Shown in pieces: positions 1 through 8,128 of a DNA stretch of 41,405 nt; position 1 is the first letter of the stretch; each line of letters begins with the position of its first letter. Where the stretch lies: positions 1 to 41,405 of the forward strand of contig JASEGR010000018.1 in assembly GCA_030017955.1 (NCBI GenBank), in the 5' to 3' direction. The DNA comes from Candidatus Eisenbacteria bacterium (GTDB lineage: Bacteria; Eisenbacteria; RBG-16-71-46; JASEGR01). Both the position numbers and the translations under genes were made by a program. A model generated the notes under the pieces. It was not told the DNA's origin. It did not search any database and saw only the letters and a program-made list of their open reading frames with translations.

Positions 1-290
1 CGCTCAACCGTCCAAGTCCCCGATCCTCCTGTCGTCGCCTTGTAAATCCTCCCCCCATCTCCGTAGGCCCAGAGGTTTGTATCGTGAGGCGTCCCCATGA
101 CCATCCATTTGACAAGATCAACCACCACCGTCCCACTCACCTTCGCTGTTGTTGGCTGGATAGTCACCTGGCCAGGATCACCAAAGATATTGAGCTTCTC
201 TAAGAATGAGGAAGCTCCTCTCAAGCCTTCCTTCTCAGCTTCAGAAATGCCCCCGAAAAAGCTACGTTGTCGAAGAATCTTACGCGCCAT
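1..290 (-). CDS. Virion/fibre protein, N-terminal part (continues at 41350)
   Basis: This is the first 97 codons of a gene that reads off the left edge and continues in frame at 41350-40183, giving 485 aa. The start is ATG at 288-290 (MARKILRQRS). There is no stop between 290 and the junction. The sequence is beta-rich, and a segment with the pattern NLWAYGDGGRIYKAT then GTWTVERT resembles a blade of a WD/YCF48-like beta-propeller. The gene follows the ACG-started structural gene by 14 bases and is co-directional with the late genes. Role inferred: virion or tail-appendage protein; no enzyme motif was seen. Confidence 0.75.
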   Translation of the reverse strand, partial: MARKILRQRSFFGGISEAEKEGLRGASSFLEKLNIFGDPGQVTIQPTTAKVSGTVVVDLVKWMVMGTPHDTNLWAYGDGGRIYKATTGGSGTWTVE

Positions 291-304
291 AGGATCACCG
301 AAGC

Positions 305-1210
305 TTAGGTTGCACTCGTTGGGAAGTACCCTGGGGTTGCTCGCTTGAACCGACTGAATCGGTTGCGTGGTCTGGCCACTGATCCAGAGGTCTTGGTTGC
401 GTGACGAATCTTGCCTAGTTCGAGCTGCTTCATAAAGAGGTCTTCATATTCCTTCTTCGCCCGCTCATCTCGCTTAGAGCTAAAGTAATGCCAGACAGCG
501 TAGTAGACAGGGAGAATCTGGAGATCCTCGGGTAGTCCAAAGGCTTCAGCAATGGTGTAGGCTGCTCCCGTTGCCGTTGCTCCCTCGTAGACGTTCTCAA
601 GCACGACGACAGTTGTTGAAGTGAATGAAGCAATCCGGTACCAAGTTGGCTCGGTGTTGACCTTGAAGTATCGCCCAACCATCGCGGCTGTGAAGGTTGT
701 TCCTGTCCCAGTTACTGTCGCTGATCCATTCGTAACCAATACCGTTCCCGTCGTGTAGGCATCAATCGACATATCCTTGTCGTTGGCGGCATAGGCAATC
801 GTAATTGTGCGATTGTTCGATGTCGGCGTCGGATAGAATCCAATTTCAGCTCCTGAAACGCCGAATCCAGGACGGATGAAGAAGCCATCGGGATACTCAG
901 AGGTTTGACTCGTTGTGCTATTGAGGATGTCCCAGGTCTCTTGATCCTCAATCTCTGGGACAGGGTAGGCAATGCCTCCAACGGTAATCGTGACCGAGCG
1001 AAGGTAGAGATAGTCTGGTGGAAGTTGGTAGTACTGCCGAGATGCGACGGTGTTAGCAGTTCGAGTCAGTTCAATAACCGGACGGTCTAACTCGGTTAGA
1101 ACGTAATGATAGCCGACGTTTCCTAATCTCTTGAAGAACGTTAAGGAACCCGACGAAGCATCATTCGTAAGGTCTTGGCAGGTTGTCTGAAAATCATCAA
1201 AGGTTAGCGT
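305..1210 (-). CDS. Structural protein, adaptor-like, with ACG in the start position
   Basis: This is an open frame of 301 codons directly after the fibre gene that stops at 1220. A perfect AGGAGG (1214-1219) sits four bases before ACG (1208-1210), giving M-L-T-F-D-D-F-Q. The next canonical start in frame is the ATG at 772, 146 codons in. The skipped 146 codons are clearly coding: they contain no stop and read sensibly (for example TELDRPVIEL, YYQLPPDYLYLRS). The protein has a helical/beta N-terminal half, then a Gly/Thr-rich beta region, and a basic C-terminus (RPRNRFSRFKRATPGYF). The type resembles head-tail adaptor or neck proteins of podoviruses. The function is inferred from position and style only. 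Alternatives to an ACG start are readthrough of the upstream TGA or an ATG-to-ACG variant. Confidence 0.7.
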   Translation of the reverse strand, partial: TLTFDDFQTTCQDLTNDASSGSLTFFKRLGNVGYHYVLTELDRPVIELTRTANTVASRQYYQLPPDYLYLRSVTITVGGIAYPVPEIEDQETWDILNSTTSQTSEYPDGFFIRPGFGVSGAEIGFYPTPTSNNRTITIAYAANDKDMSIDAYTTGTVLVTNGSATVTGTGTTFTAAMVGRYFKVNTEPTWYRIASFTSTTVVVLENVYEGATATGAAYTIAEAFGLPEDLQILPVYYAVWHYFSSKRDERAKKEYEDLFMKQLELGKIRHATKTSGSVARPRNRFSRFKRATPGYFPTSAT

Positions 1211-1213
1211 ATA

Positions 1214-1219
1214 ACCTCC
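1214..1219 (-). promoter_or_regulatory. Strong Shine-Dalgarno before ACG
   Basis: AGGAGG lies across and just after the TGA stop of the preceding gene (1220-1222) and four bases before ACG. It is the main evidence for where translation of the structural gene starts. Confidence 0.7.
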
Positions 1220-2083
1220 TCAGTTTAGCTGGCCGATGGCAACCCACTGATAAGCATATTGGATACTCGCTTGGAGATTGGTTGCGTCACCTCTCTGAAC
1301 TGTAGCAACAAATGATGTGGTTCCGATACTACTGGCTGTCGCAAAGACATTCTCAGTATACGCTGTTGCGGGAGTTGCAGTTGAGGATCGTCCACCAGTA
1401 GCACTAATAACCACGAATGGTGTGGTTGAGAATGTGATACCAAAGGTAACTGTTTCTGACATGAACACTGCGGGGCTGCCCGGAGTATCGACCCGGCCCC
1501 ATCCTGTCAGAATGACTGTGTTACTCTGATAGCTCGTTGCGGTGTTCTCATCAATGAGAGCGGCAATCTTCACAAAACTACTCGCCCCTGGTGTCAACGT
1601 GATATGGCTAGTGTTTGTAATCGAGGCGATGACGGGAGCAGTGAGCGTTTTGTTCGTGAGTGTCTGTGTAGCAGCAAGGGTTACAACCGTCCCCGTCGTT
1701 GATGGGAAGGTGAAAGTTGTCCCATCCGTACCATCAAAAGTCAGAGTATTACTGACTGAGAGTGTCTTCGAGTTCGTGAGCGTGAGTGTCCCCGTTGTCG
1801 TTGTAATAGTCAGGCCATCATAGGTTTTCCCACTAATCGCCGTCGGTAGATCGGCATTGGTAATTGCTCCAAAGGCTGAGGCACCGGCACCAGTTCCTCG
1901 AAGCACAGTCCCAGAGATTGCCGTGGATGATCCAGTCCCAAGTTTTGTCTCAATCGCCTCAACGGCATCATTGAGATTCGTCATCACCGCAGCCACACCA
2001 ATCCCACCAGCTGCGGTACCAAGTACGTCAGCAGCAGCTGGATCAGCGAGAGCATCGAGTGCGCCAGGGTAAAGTGTGGACAA
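1220..2083 (-). CDS. Tail fibre-like protein with H-type-lectin-like C-terminus
   Basis: This encodes 287 aa from TTG at 2081-2083, chosen because AAAGGAG stands at the right distance upstream; a GTG at 2110 would give 296 aa but lacks an SD. The middle is Thr/Ser/Gly-rich and repetitive (repeated TLT/TNK motifs), as in phage fibres; TLAATQTLTNKTLTAP is a stretch common in fibre proteins. The last ~110 residues fit the H-type lectin pattern: VTFGITFSTTPFVVISATGG, then TTSFVATVQRG, ending YQWVAIGQLN. Likely role: host receptor or glycan binding at the tail tip. The family assignment comes from motif reading, not a search. Confidence 0.7.
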   Translation of the reverse strand: MSTLYPGALDALADPAAADVLGTAAGGIGVAAVMTNLNDAVEAIETKLGTGSSTAISGTVLRGTGAGASAFGAITNADLPTAISGKTYDGLTITTTTGTLTLTNSKTLSVSNTLTFDGTDGTTFTFPSTTGTVVTLAATQTLTNKTLTAPVIASITNTSHITLTPGASSFVKIAALIDENTATSYQSNTVILTGWGRVDTPGSPAVFMSETVTFGITFSTTPFVVISATGGRSSTATPATAYTENVFATASSIGTTSFVATVQRGDATNLQASIQYAYQWVAIGQLN

Positions 2084-2156
2084 GTTGACTCCTTTGAACT
2101 TATGATACACTATCTTTCTTTGACGATTGTCGTGACCGCAAACACGCTAGTCGCCT

Positions 2157-2184
2157 ATACCCATCTTTTTGCGGAGATGGGTAT
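2157..2184 (+). promoter_or_regulatory. Hairpin upstream of the HNH gene
   Basis: A perfect 10-bp inverted repeat (2157-2166 with 2175-2184, 8-nt loop) lies just before the HNH reading frame. A second copy of the right arm (2190-2199) could pair with the left arm instead. Such hairpins upstream of phage homing endonucleases (for example T4 I-TevI) can hide the ribosome site in readthrough transcripts. Confidence 0.55.
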
Positions 2185-2202
2185 TTGGGAGATGGGTATT
2201 TG
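2173..2202 (+). repeat. 15-bp perfect tandem duplication in HNH start region
   Basis: The unit GGAGATGGGTATTTG occurs twice back to back (2173-2187 and 2188-2202). Each copy holds an SD-like GGAG and an in-frame ATG, so three in-frame ATG codons (2177, 2192, 2204) are available to the HNH gene. Confidence 0.85.
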
Positions 2203-2203
2203 T

Positions 2204-2662
2204 ATGAAGAGAATCCTACTTACCAGAGATCAGTTCTCTCTTGTTGATGGTGAGGATTTTGAGTGGTTAAGCCAATGGAAGTGGCATTACAGCCAATGTG
2301 GCTATGCGGTAAGAAGTGTCTATAAGGGGAATCCAGCAACAATTCCCATGCATCGAATGATATTACAGACACCACGAGGTCACGATACTGACCATGTTAA
2401 TGGCAACAAGCTCGATAATCAACGCAGGAATCTACGGGTTGCTACTCGTTCTCAGAATATGATGAACGCTAAGAAACGAGCTGACAATACCTCTGGCTAT
2501 AAAGGAGTTTCTTGGTTTAGAGAAACAAGAAAGTGGTGTGCAAAGATACAGATTGATGGACGAAGTTATAATCTTGGATATGCCGATACACGAGAAGAGG
2601 CATTTTTGATCTACTCGAGAAGAGCAAAAGAGTTATTTGGAGAATTCTCTAGGCTAAATTAA
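2204..2662 (+). CDS. HNH homing endonuclease with AP2-type DNA-binding domain
   Basis: This is 152 aa from ATG 2204 (MKRILLTRDQFSLVDGEDF), a start supported by the paralogue at 39656-40135, which begins MKKIMLTQQ. Residues ~45-75 hold the HNH motif: MHRMILQ, then DTDHVNGNKLDNQRRNLR. The C-terminal ~50 residues match an AP2 domain (GYKGVSWFRETRKWCAKIQ ... RAKELFGEFSRLN). It is a free-standing homing endonuclease: plus strand amid minus-strand fibre genes, more A+T-rich than its neighbours, preceded by a hairpin and overlapping the next minus gene by 9 bases tail to tail. Expected role: cleavage of phage DNA lacking the element, driving its own spread. Confidence 0.9.
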   Translation: MKRILLTRDQFSLVDGEDFEWLSQWKWHYSQCGYAVRSVYKGNPATIPMHRMILQTPRGHDTDHVNGNKLDNQRRNLRVATRSQNMMNAKKRADNTSGYKGVSWFRETRKWCAKIQIDGRSYNLGYADTREEAFLIYSRRAKELFGEFSRLN

Positions 2663-2881
2663 AGTCCAATCAGTCGCAGATTTTGTGATTAGTGTATAGT
2701 CCGTTACATTCTTGCTAGGTACCGAATAGTCCGTTTCGTTCTTCGAATCAAAGAAATGAGTTCCAGCAGCATACCCGATCAATGTTACTGTCGTAGAATT
2801 GAGCGCAACTGTCGTCGAATTAAGCCTCGTAGCGGCATCGTAGGTGTCATTCCCAATCCAGTGGGTAGTGCTCTTGGCCAC
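2654..2881 (-). CDS. Small virion-associated protein of unknown function
   Basis: This encodes 75 aa from GTG 2881 with a good SD (GAGGAG). It lies 9 bases after the fibre gene that stops at 2891. It is Thr/Ser/Asn-rich, with internal NSTTV repeats and three related ~10-residue blocks at the C-terminus (KNETDYSV, KNVTDYTLI, KSATDWTLI). This suggests a small beta-structured virion component. I do not recognise the family. Confidence 0.6.
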   Translation of the reverse strand: MAKSTTHWIGNDTYDAATRLNSTTVALNSTTVTLIGYAAGTHFFDSKNETDYSVPSKNVTDYTLITKSATDWTLI

Positions 2882-2890
2882 TACTTCTCC

Positions 2891-4834
2891 TCAGCCTGCG
2901 TAATACGAGCAGGCGATCTTACCTTGCTTATCATTCAATGATTGTCGAGCCTTTCCTAAAACCACCCGCATATCGTTGCCGTCATACCGCATTGCATAAC
3001 CTGGGGTATTGGAAGTACAGAGGAAATCTCCAATCGAGATTGGCCCGCCCTCATTCGTCACAAGCACAATCCCTGAACCAAGTGAGAGCACAAGGATGTC
3101 GCCATCACGATCATGTCCGCCAAAAACACCGTAGACCGCTTTATCTTCCTTCTTCGATGAGATGGCACACTTCGGGAGATGATTAGTTACTTCATCTGGC
3201 CAGCTTGCCATTTCATCAGTGGAAACAAGAACAGTTCCAGGTTCCAAGGTACTTGTGTAGACCTTAACTGGCGTCTCAACGATGAACTCCCGATCCTCTC
3301 GTTCACCTGAGCCGTCTTCTTTGTCTACCCGTCTCGTAACAGTCTTCCGTGAGACAGTCTCAATCTGCGTTTTTTGAATGGCATCGCACTGGCTCCAGTG
3401 GGAACCCGTGAAGGTGTTGTAAGCAAGGACTCCCAGAACAGCCGTTCCCGCGATTGATCCTTCCGATCCAGTGGAACTTTGAAAGTCAATAAAGACATCA
3501 GCAGCCGTGATATTCGCTTGAGCGGTGTTGATTTTAACAATGCCAACGGTGGCGTTATCACCGGCCTGGAAATGGAATACGTTAGACGGTGAAGCCCCGA
3601 CGCCGAAGTTCCCATCAAAGAAGACTGTACCGACTGATTCAAGTCGGAGGGTATCTGCTGCACTTCGATAGAGGATGAACTCATCAGCAACACTATTTGG
3701 ATCAGTTGACCAGCCGATGCCAAATGAATCGTCACAACGTAGGGTCTGAGCTGGACCGAAAGCTGAGTTTGCTGCCGCCGTCCAACGCAATAATCCATCA
3801 CTGGAGAAAGAACAAGTACCTGCCACAACTTGCCAAAAGCCGGTATTGGTATCACCTGCGAATGTTAGACTGGGTGTCGTCAAAGCTCCGACGGCATGAG
3901 CCAGTTGCCCAGTCATCGTGAGGACGCCAGACGAATGAGTCAGGGTGAGATTGCTATTGGCAAAATTGATCACTCCACCAGAAGCGAGGAACAGATCGGA
4001 CCATTCAGCAGTTGAAGCAACACCGAGAGCAAAGCCATCATTTGTCGAAGGTGAAGCTCGCCCTGCAAAGAACACATCATCGCCAGAAGGGTCTATCGTC
4101 AAATCACCAGATGAGGATGTAGTCAAATCGGCATAGTTGACTGCACTTCCGTCACTATCGTTGTAAGTGAGCCGAAGGTTAAGGCCGGTCGCATGATTGA
4201 TTTCGAGAGCACGGTCAGGGGCAGTAGTCATAATCCCTACGAGACCAGTCCCTATTACTCTCATCTGCTCAGTGATCCCAGCTCCAGAAAAATTACCAAA
4301 TCTCAATGAGTAATTATTGTCAGTACCGCGAACGTTAGAAACTCTTGCAGTTGGAGTTGCTCCTGAATCGAACGAATTGAAGACGATAGCGGTCCCCGAT
4401 CCGTTGGTACTACCCCCAACATTGACGAGAGAAATATCATCAATCACTGATCCGGCGGTTGTCGAGGTAATCTCCAATGGGATACTTGCATCAGCAGCCG
4501 CTCCTAAACCAAGTCTTCCGAATTGAGGAGTAGCTGCTGTGTGGATGTCCTGTGGCGTTGAGAGCACAACCGTCGAATTGGCCCCGTTGTCGGTGACGGT
4601 AACTTGATTCGCAGTACCAGTTAATGCCCGCTCAGCGGAGAGACCAGCTGTATTGCCTATTGTCACGAACGGTTCTGTCGTTGCAACGCCAGTTCCAGTC
4701 GCAGCAATGGCAATATCCTGACCGGTTTGGGTCAGAGTTATGTTGGTCCCCTCGGAAATTGTAACGTCACCAGAGAGACCGGTTGAACCGTTCTTGGCAA
4801 AAGTCTTAACTCGTTTAGGAAAAACTACACTCAT
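2891..4834 (-). CDS. Tail fibre/spike protein with C-terminal beta domain
   Basis: This encodes 647 aa from ATG 4832-4834 (MSVVFPKRVKTFAKNGSTG); GGAG six bases upstream fixes the start. The start overlaps the HNH stop as ATGA. The N-terminal ~480 residues are Gly/Ala/Thr/Ser-rich, with fibre-like TITQTG and GLSAERALTGTANQ stretches. The last ~170 residues form a distinct domain (GTVLVSTDEMASWPDEV, ISIGDFLCTSNTPGYAM, VVLGKARQSL, ending IACSYYAG). That domain resembles C-terminal chaperone or peptidase_G2-type modules of phage fibres; this match is tentative. Likely a receptor-binding or adhesion fibre. Confidence 0.75.
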   Translation of the reverse strand: MSVVFPKRVKTFAKNGSTGLSGDVTISEGTNITLTQTGQDIAIAATGTGVATTEPFVTIGNTAGLSAERALTGTANQVTVTDNGANSTVVLSTPQDIHTAATPQFGRLGLGAAADASIPLEITSTTAGSVIDDISLVNVGGSTNGSGTAIVFNSFDSGATPTARVSNVRGTDNNYSLRFGNFSGAGITEQMRVIGTGLVGIMTTAPDRALEINHATGLNLRLTYNDSDGSAVNYADLTTSSSGDLTIDPSGDDVFFAGRASPSTNDGFALGVASTAEWSDLFLASGGVINFANSNLTLTHSSGVLTMTGQLAHAVGALTTPSLTFAGDTNTGFWQVVAGTCSFSSDGLLRWTAAANSAFGPAQTLRCDDSFGIGWSTDPNSVADEFILYRSAADTLRLESVGTVFFDGNFGVGASPSNVFHFQAGDNATVGIVKINTAQANITAADVFIDFQSSTGSEGSIAGTAVLGVLAYNTFTGSHWSQCDAIQKTQIETVSRKTVTRRVDKEDGSGEREDREFIVETPVKVYTSTLEPGTVLVSTDEMASWPDEVTNHLPKCAISSKKEDKAVYGVFGGHDRDGDILVLSLGSGIVLVTNEGGPISIGDFLCTSNTPGYAMRYDGNDMRVVLGKARQSLNDKQGKIACSYYAG

Positions 4835-5343
4835 ACAAAGCTCCAACTTCGGCCGACCCTAATCTTACTGATCGCCGAAGGTTGAACGCCAAACCTTTTG
4901 GCTAATTCTCTTCCGGCAATTCCCGAGAATAATCCCTGACGAATTGATCTTACGTCGGATTCTCGCATTTTCGCATTGGGATGTTTCTCTCCCTTCAATG
5001 AATGTCCATGATGAACCATATCAAGGGAATTCTCTTTCGGCATTCCCCAGCGAAGATTCTCTACTCTATTATCGAATGGGTCTCCGTTGATGTGACAGAC
5101 GTAGGGAAGATTCTGAGGATTCTCTATAAAGGTCATCGCTACTAAGCGATGCACTGGGATATTGTGTCTTTTCCCACTTCTCATCAAAAGGACCCTGTGG
5201 TACCTATGAGCACTCGGACGAAGTTGACGTTTCTCACTTACTATGAATGGTGCTCTACCGTTGAGAGAACGTGAAGAAAAAACCTTACCATCGGTAGTAA
5301 CGAAATATCCTGGGAAATCAATTAGTGGTTTAATCTGATACAT
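4831..5343 (-). CDS. NUMOD4-HNH homing endonuclease
   Basis: This encodes 170 aa from ATG 5341-5343 (MYQIKPLIDFPGYFVTTDGKVFS, a NUMOD4 opening), with GAGG just upstream. The HNH core is VHRLVAMTFIENP then YVCHINGDPFDNRVENLRWG. The C-terminal ~45 residues (GEKHPNAKMRESDVRSIRQG ... AKRFGVQPSAISKIRVGRSW) are a NUMOD/HTH-type DNA-reading module. It sits between two structural genes, 7 bases after one and overlapping the next as ATGA, so its end supplies the SD of the fibre gene. Role: homing endonuclease. Confidence 0.9.
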   Translation of the reverse strand: MYQIKPLIDFPGYFVTTDGKVFSSRSLNGRAPFIVSEKRQLRPSAHRYHRVLLMRSGKRHNIPVHRLVAMTFIENPQNLPYVCHINGDPFDNRVENLRWGMPKENSLDMVHHGHSLKGEKHPNAKMRESDVRSIRQGLFSGIAGRELAKRFGVQPSAISKIRVGRSWSFV

Positions 5344-5350
5344 AATTGCC

Positions 5351-6415
5351 TCATTTGAACATGATAACGGTGGACTGTTCTGATGCTGTGGCAGCCGTAA
5401 AACTGTCCTTGACGGTTGACACCCCGAAGGCAATACCCGTCGAGAAATTCGCACCAGCTGGGCCAAAGAAGTCAGTCCCGATCACGATCTGATCCCCGCC
5501 TGAGATAAGGAAAGTATAAAGAGGCGTCGCTCCGCCTGCCGGCGTAGTTGCCGTATTGTGCAGTTGGATAAACCTGTCAGCGGTGTTTTCATTCTGGCAC
5601 CACAGGGAAAAAACATTGCCGGCGGAACTTTTCACATTCGCTGTGGCATTGGCTCCGAGATCGGCAAATCTGGTGTAGGCATAGGTTGAAGCAGATGGGA
5701 CAGTCTGGATCACCTTAATAGCGTCTAAGGTATCGTCCATAACGGAATCGGCATTGGAAGTTTCCAGGGCTGCGAGGATTGCCCGTTTCTCTGTCATGGC
5801 AAATGCGCCAGCATCATTATCGTCAACCGCGTCTCGGACAGTTCGATAGGTTCCAGCAGCCGGAGTAATACCGGTCGTTCCGACCGTGAAGCCGGAATCA
5901 TCGGTCATGGAGGTACCACCACCTCCAACAGCGCCAGCTACTGCTTTCGTCGTTGGGCCACCCGCAATATCAGAGTGAAGACTGATGGTAGCCGTCCCAC
6001 TGGTGAAAGCACTCGCCCGAACCCGAATCGACTGAATACCGCCGACATGGCCATGAAATTGACCATTTGAAGTAGTCGATTGGACCGATGTAGCGCCATT
6101 CGTCGGGAAGACATCGAGCGCCTGATAATTCGTGCCGTCAATGGTACATTCAAAGGCCAATGTTGCGACCCACGTCCCCGTCACCTGAATACCGACTGCA
6201 CCATATCCACCAGTATTGAGTGTGACCGCACCATCAAGAGCAGTAATCGTGCCGCTACCAGTCAACTCAGTAACCGCTGAAATGGTGCCGGTACTACTTA
6301 CAAGAAGACGACTTGTCGTCGGATCAACAACAAGATTAGTCGGAGTTAGGTTGGCGTCATTGGTGACTGCCAACAGGGTTGTAACGTAATTGCTATCGCG
6401 TCTTGCCTGGGCCAC
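5351..6415 (-). CDS. Beta-rich virion protein (MAQARRDSNYVTTL type)
   Basis: This encodes 354 aa from GTG 6415 with AGGAG upstream. It opens MAQARRDSNYVTTLLAVTN and soon has DPTTSRLLVS, a beginning seen in structural proteins of uncultured phages. It is Thr/Gly/Ala-rich. A hinge GAVGGGGTSMTDDSG near residue 165 divides two domains, and the second half contains a short helical stretch (EKRAILAALETSNADSVMDD). No enzyme motif. Likely a fibre or head-surface component. The leader holds a terminator-like hairpin (6431-6459) whose U-tract touches the SD region. Confidence 0.7.
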   Translation of the reverse strand: MAQARRDSNYVTTLLAVTNDANLTPTNLVVDPTTSRLLVSSTGTISAVTELTGSGTITALDGAVTLNTGGYGAVGIQVTGTWVATLAFECTIDGTNYQALDVFPTNGATSVQSTTSNGQFHGHVGGIQSIRVRASAFTSGTATISLHSDIAGGPTTKAVAGAVGGGGTSMTDDSGFTVGTTGITPAAGTYRTVRDAVDDNDAGAFAMTEKRAILAALETSNADSVMDDTLDAIKVIQTVPSASTYAYTRFADLGANATANVKSSAGNVFSLWCQNENTADRFIQLHNTATTPAGGATPLYTFLISGGDQIVIGTDFFGPAGANFSTGIAFGVSTVKDSFTAATASEQSTVIMFK

Positions 6416-6430
6416 GATCTATCTCCTGTC

Positions 6431-6459
6431 AAAAAGGCTCACGAATAGTTCGGGAGCCT
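6431..6459 (-). terminator. Intra-operon rho-independent terminator
   Basis: On the minus strand, AGGCTC and GAGCCT flank an inner CGAA/TTCG stem with a 3-nt loop, followed directly by five T. It lies between the coiled-coil gene (stop 6488) and the gene starting at 6415, so it probably lowers rather than ends late transcription. Confidence 0.75.
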
Positions 6460-6487
6460 CTATGGACTTCTTACTAAGAGTATATCA

Positions 6488-8128
6488 CTACAATAGGTTT
6501 TTTTGACGAGCCTCAGCGAATGCTTGCTTGAGGGTTTGTTCACGATCAGCGAGACGCTTCTCACGAAGATCGAGTGTGAGTTTCCGAATGTCAGTGGCCC
6601 GCCGCCTTGCCTCGACCTCCCTTTCTCGTTGACCAATCTCATGGACCAGAAGACGATGATCCTCAATGACAGAAGCACTCCGAGCTAAGAGCTTGCGACG
6701 ATCATCCTTGAGCCCTGCATGTTCTTGAGTCATGGCATCAACGAGTGCTTTCCTCGTTTGTTCAAGTTCCTCAACCGATGACTTCTTCGATGAAAGAGCT
6801 GCCAACGTCGAATCGACATCCTGGAGGCGGCGGGCAAGAAGCGTTTGTTTGCCCTCAACATCCTTCGATGACTGTTCGTAGAATGCACGTTGATCCTTGA
6901 GCAGTATTTGTTCTTCTACCACTATCGTTCTCTCATCATCCACCGCTCTGGCTGCCTGATCGGCATACAGACGCTTCTCGGCTACCTGGATTTCCTGATT
7001 CCTCAGCTTCTCCCAGTCAGCCTCGATCTTGCCCCGTTCCTTGATTAGTCGGTCATAAATAACTCCAGAAGCATCTGCTCTCGTCTTTCGAGATGCCTTC
7101 TCCTTGATGCGCATCTCACGTTCGAGCTTCTTGGCAGCGACTAATCTCTGTTCTGACTCCAGCAAGAGGACAGCGTATTCCTTGCGAATCTTGAGGAGTT
7201 CTTGCGCTATAGCTTGGTCTACCCGATGATTTTTCTCCTGGTACTGCTGTCGTTGTCCGTGCGCTTCCTGCTCAATGATCTTCGCTGAGGCGAAGGCTGC
7301 CATTGCTTCTTGGTAGAGTCGTTTCGCATCACCCAAGGAACCTTGCCCACTCTGGCGGATCATCTTCGCCGAAGTCAGCGTATCAGTGACAGAGTTCTTA
7401 AGCTTGAGTACCAAAGATTGATACCGATTGTGTGCGGCAACTGCCGCTTGTTCCTTCTGTTGAGATGACGCAAAGAGGCGTTGGGCCTCAATCGAGGATG
7501 CTTCGGCTTTCGCAGTCAATTCAGCAATCGTTGATGCTTTCCTTGCCAATTCCTTCTCTATCTCCTGCAAGGACTGTTCCCGTTCCTCAATCTCATGCGA
7601 CTGCTGCAGTGCATCAATGAAGGATCGTGAGACCTCATCACGCTCTGCTTCCAGGAGAGATAGTTGACTAAAGAGATTCTGGCGCTCTTCCTCCACTGAC
7701 TGTTCCCGAATCATCAGGGCTTGATCTCTCTTGGATGTCACCTCTTCTGATTGAGATCGTTCTGCCCGTACTTTCTCTAATTCAGCCTGGGCAAACTGAC
7801 TGAGTGATTGACGAGTCTCCTTGGACAGTTGGTGTGCGGCAGTTGCCTCTTTGAGAGCTTCCCGCTGAATCTCGACGAAGGTTTTGGCTGATCGAGAGGC
7901 CTCTCTCGTTGCCCGTTCCTGCTTAGAAAGTAGATACTGCTCATCAACAAGACGCTGATCTAACAGCGTCTTGCGTGATTCAAGGGCAGCAACCTCATCT
8001 GTCAGTGACCGCTTCCTCTGACTCAGATCAGCGATCTCCTTGCTCAGATGCTGGCGGCGGGTGAGTAACTCTTGCGTAACCGATCGAAGTGCCGCGAGTG
8101 GTATCTCAGTTGGTTTCGGGCTCTCCAT
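6488..8128 (-). CDS. Long coiled-coil protein
   Basis: This encodes 546 aa from ATG 8128. Almost the whole length is charged, Gln/Glu/Arg/Lys-rich alpha-helix with heptad pattern (from about residue 15, LTRRQHLSKEIADLSQRKR, to the C-terminal LREKRLADREQTLKQAFAE). There is no Cys and no recognisable domain. It overlaps the upstream gene by 23 bases and lies among head/fibre genes, so a virion, scaffold-like or ejected rod protein is plausible; function unknown. The stop is TAG followed at once by TGA. Confidence 0.7.
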   Translation of the reverse strand: MESPKPTEIPLAALRSVTQELLTRRQHLSKEIADLSQRKRSLTDEVAALESRKTLLDQRLVDEQYLLSKQERATREASRSAKTFVEIQREALKEATAAHQLSKETRQSLSQFAQAELEKVRAERSQSEEVTSKRDQALMIREQSVEEERQNLFSQLSLLEAERDEVSRSFIDALQQSHEIEEREQSLQEIEKELARKASTIAELTAKAEASSIEAQRLFASSQQKEQAAVAAHNRYQSLVLKLKNSVTDTLTSAKMIRQSGQGSLGDAKRLYQEAMAAFASAKIIEQEAHGQRQQYQEKNHRVDQAIAQELLKIRKEYAVLLLESEQRLVAAKKLEREMRIKEKASRKTRADASGVIYDRLIKERGKIEADWEKLRNQEIQVAEKRLYADQAARAVDDERTIVVEEQILLKDQRAFYEQSSKDVEGKQTLLARRLQDVDSTLAALSSKKSSVEELEQTRKALVDAMTQEHAGLKDDRRKLLARSASVIEDHRLLVHEIGQREREVEARRRATDIRKLTLDLREKRLADREQTLKQAFAEARQKNLL

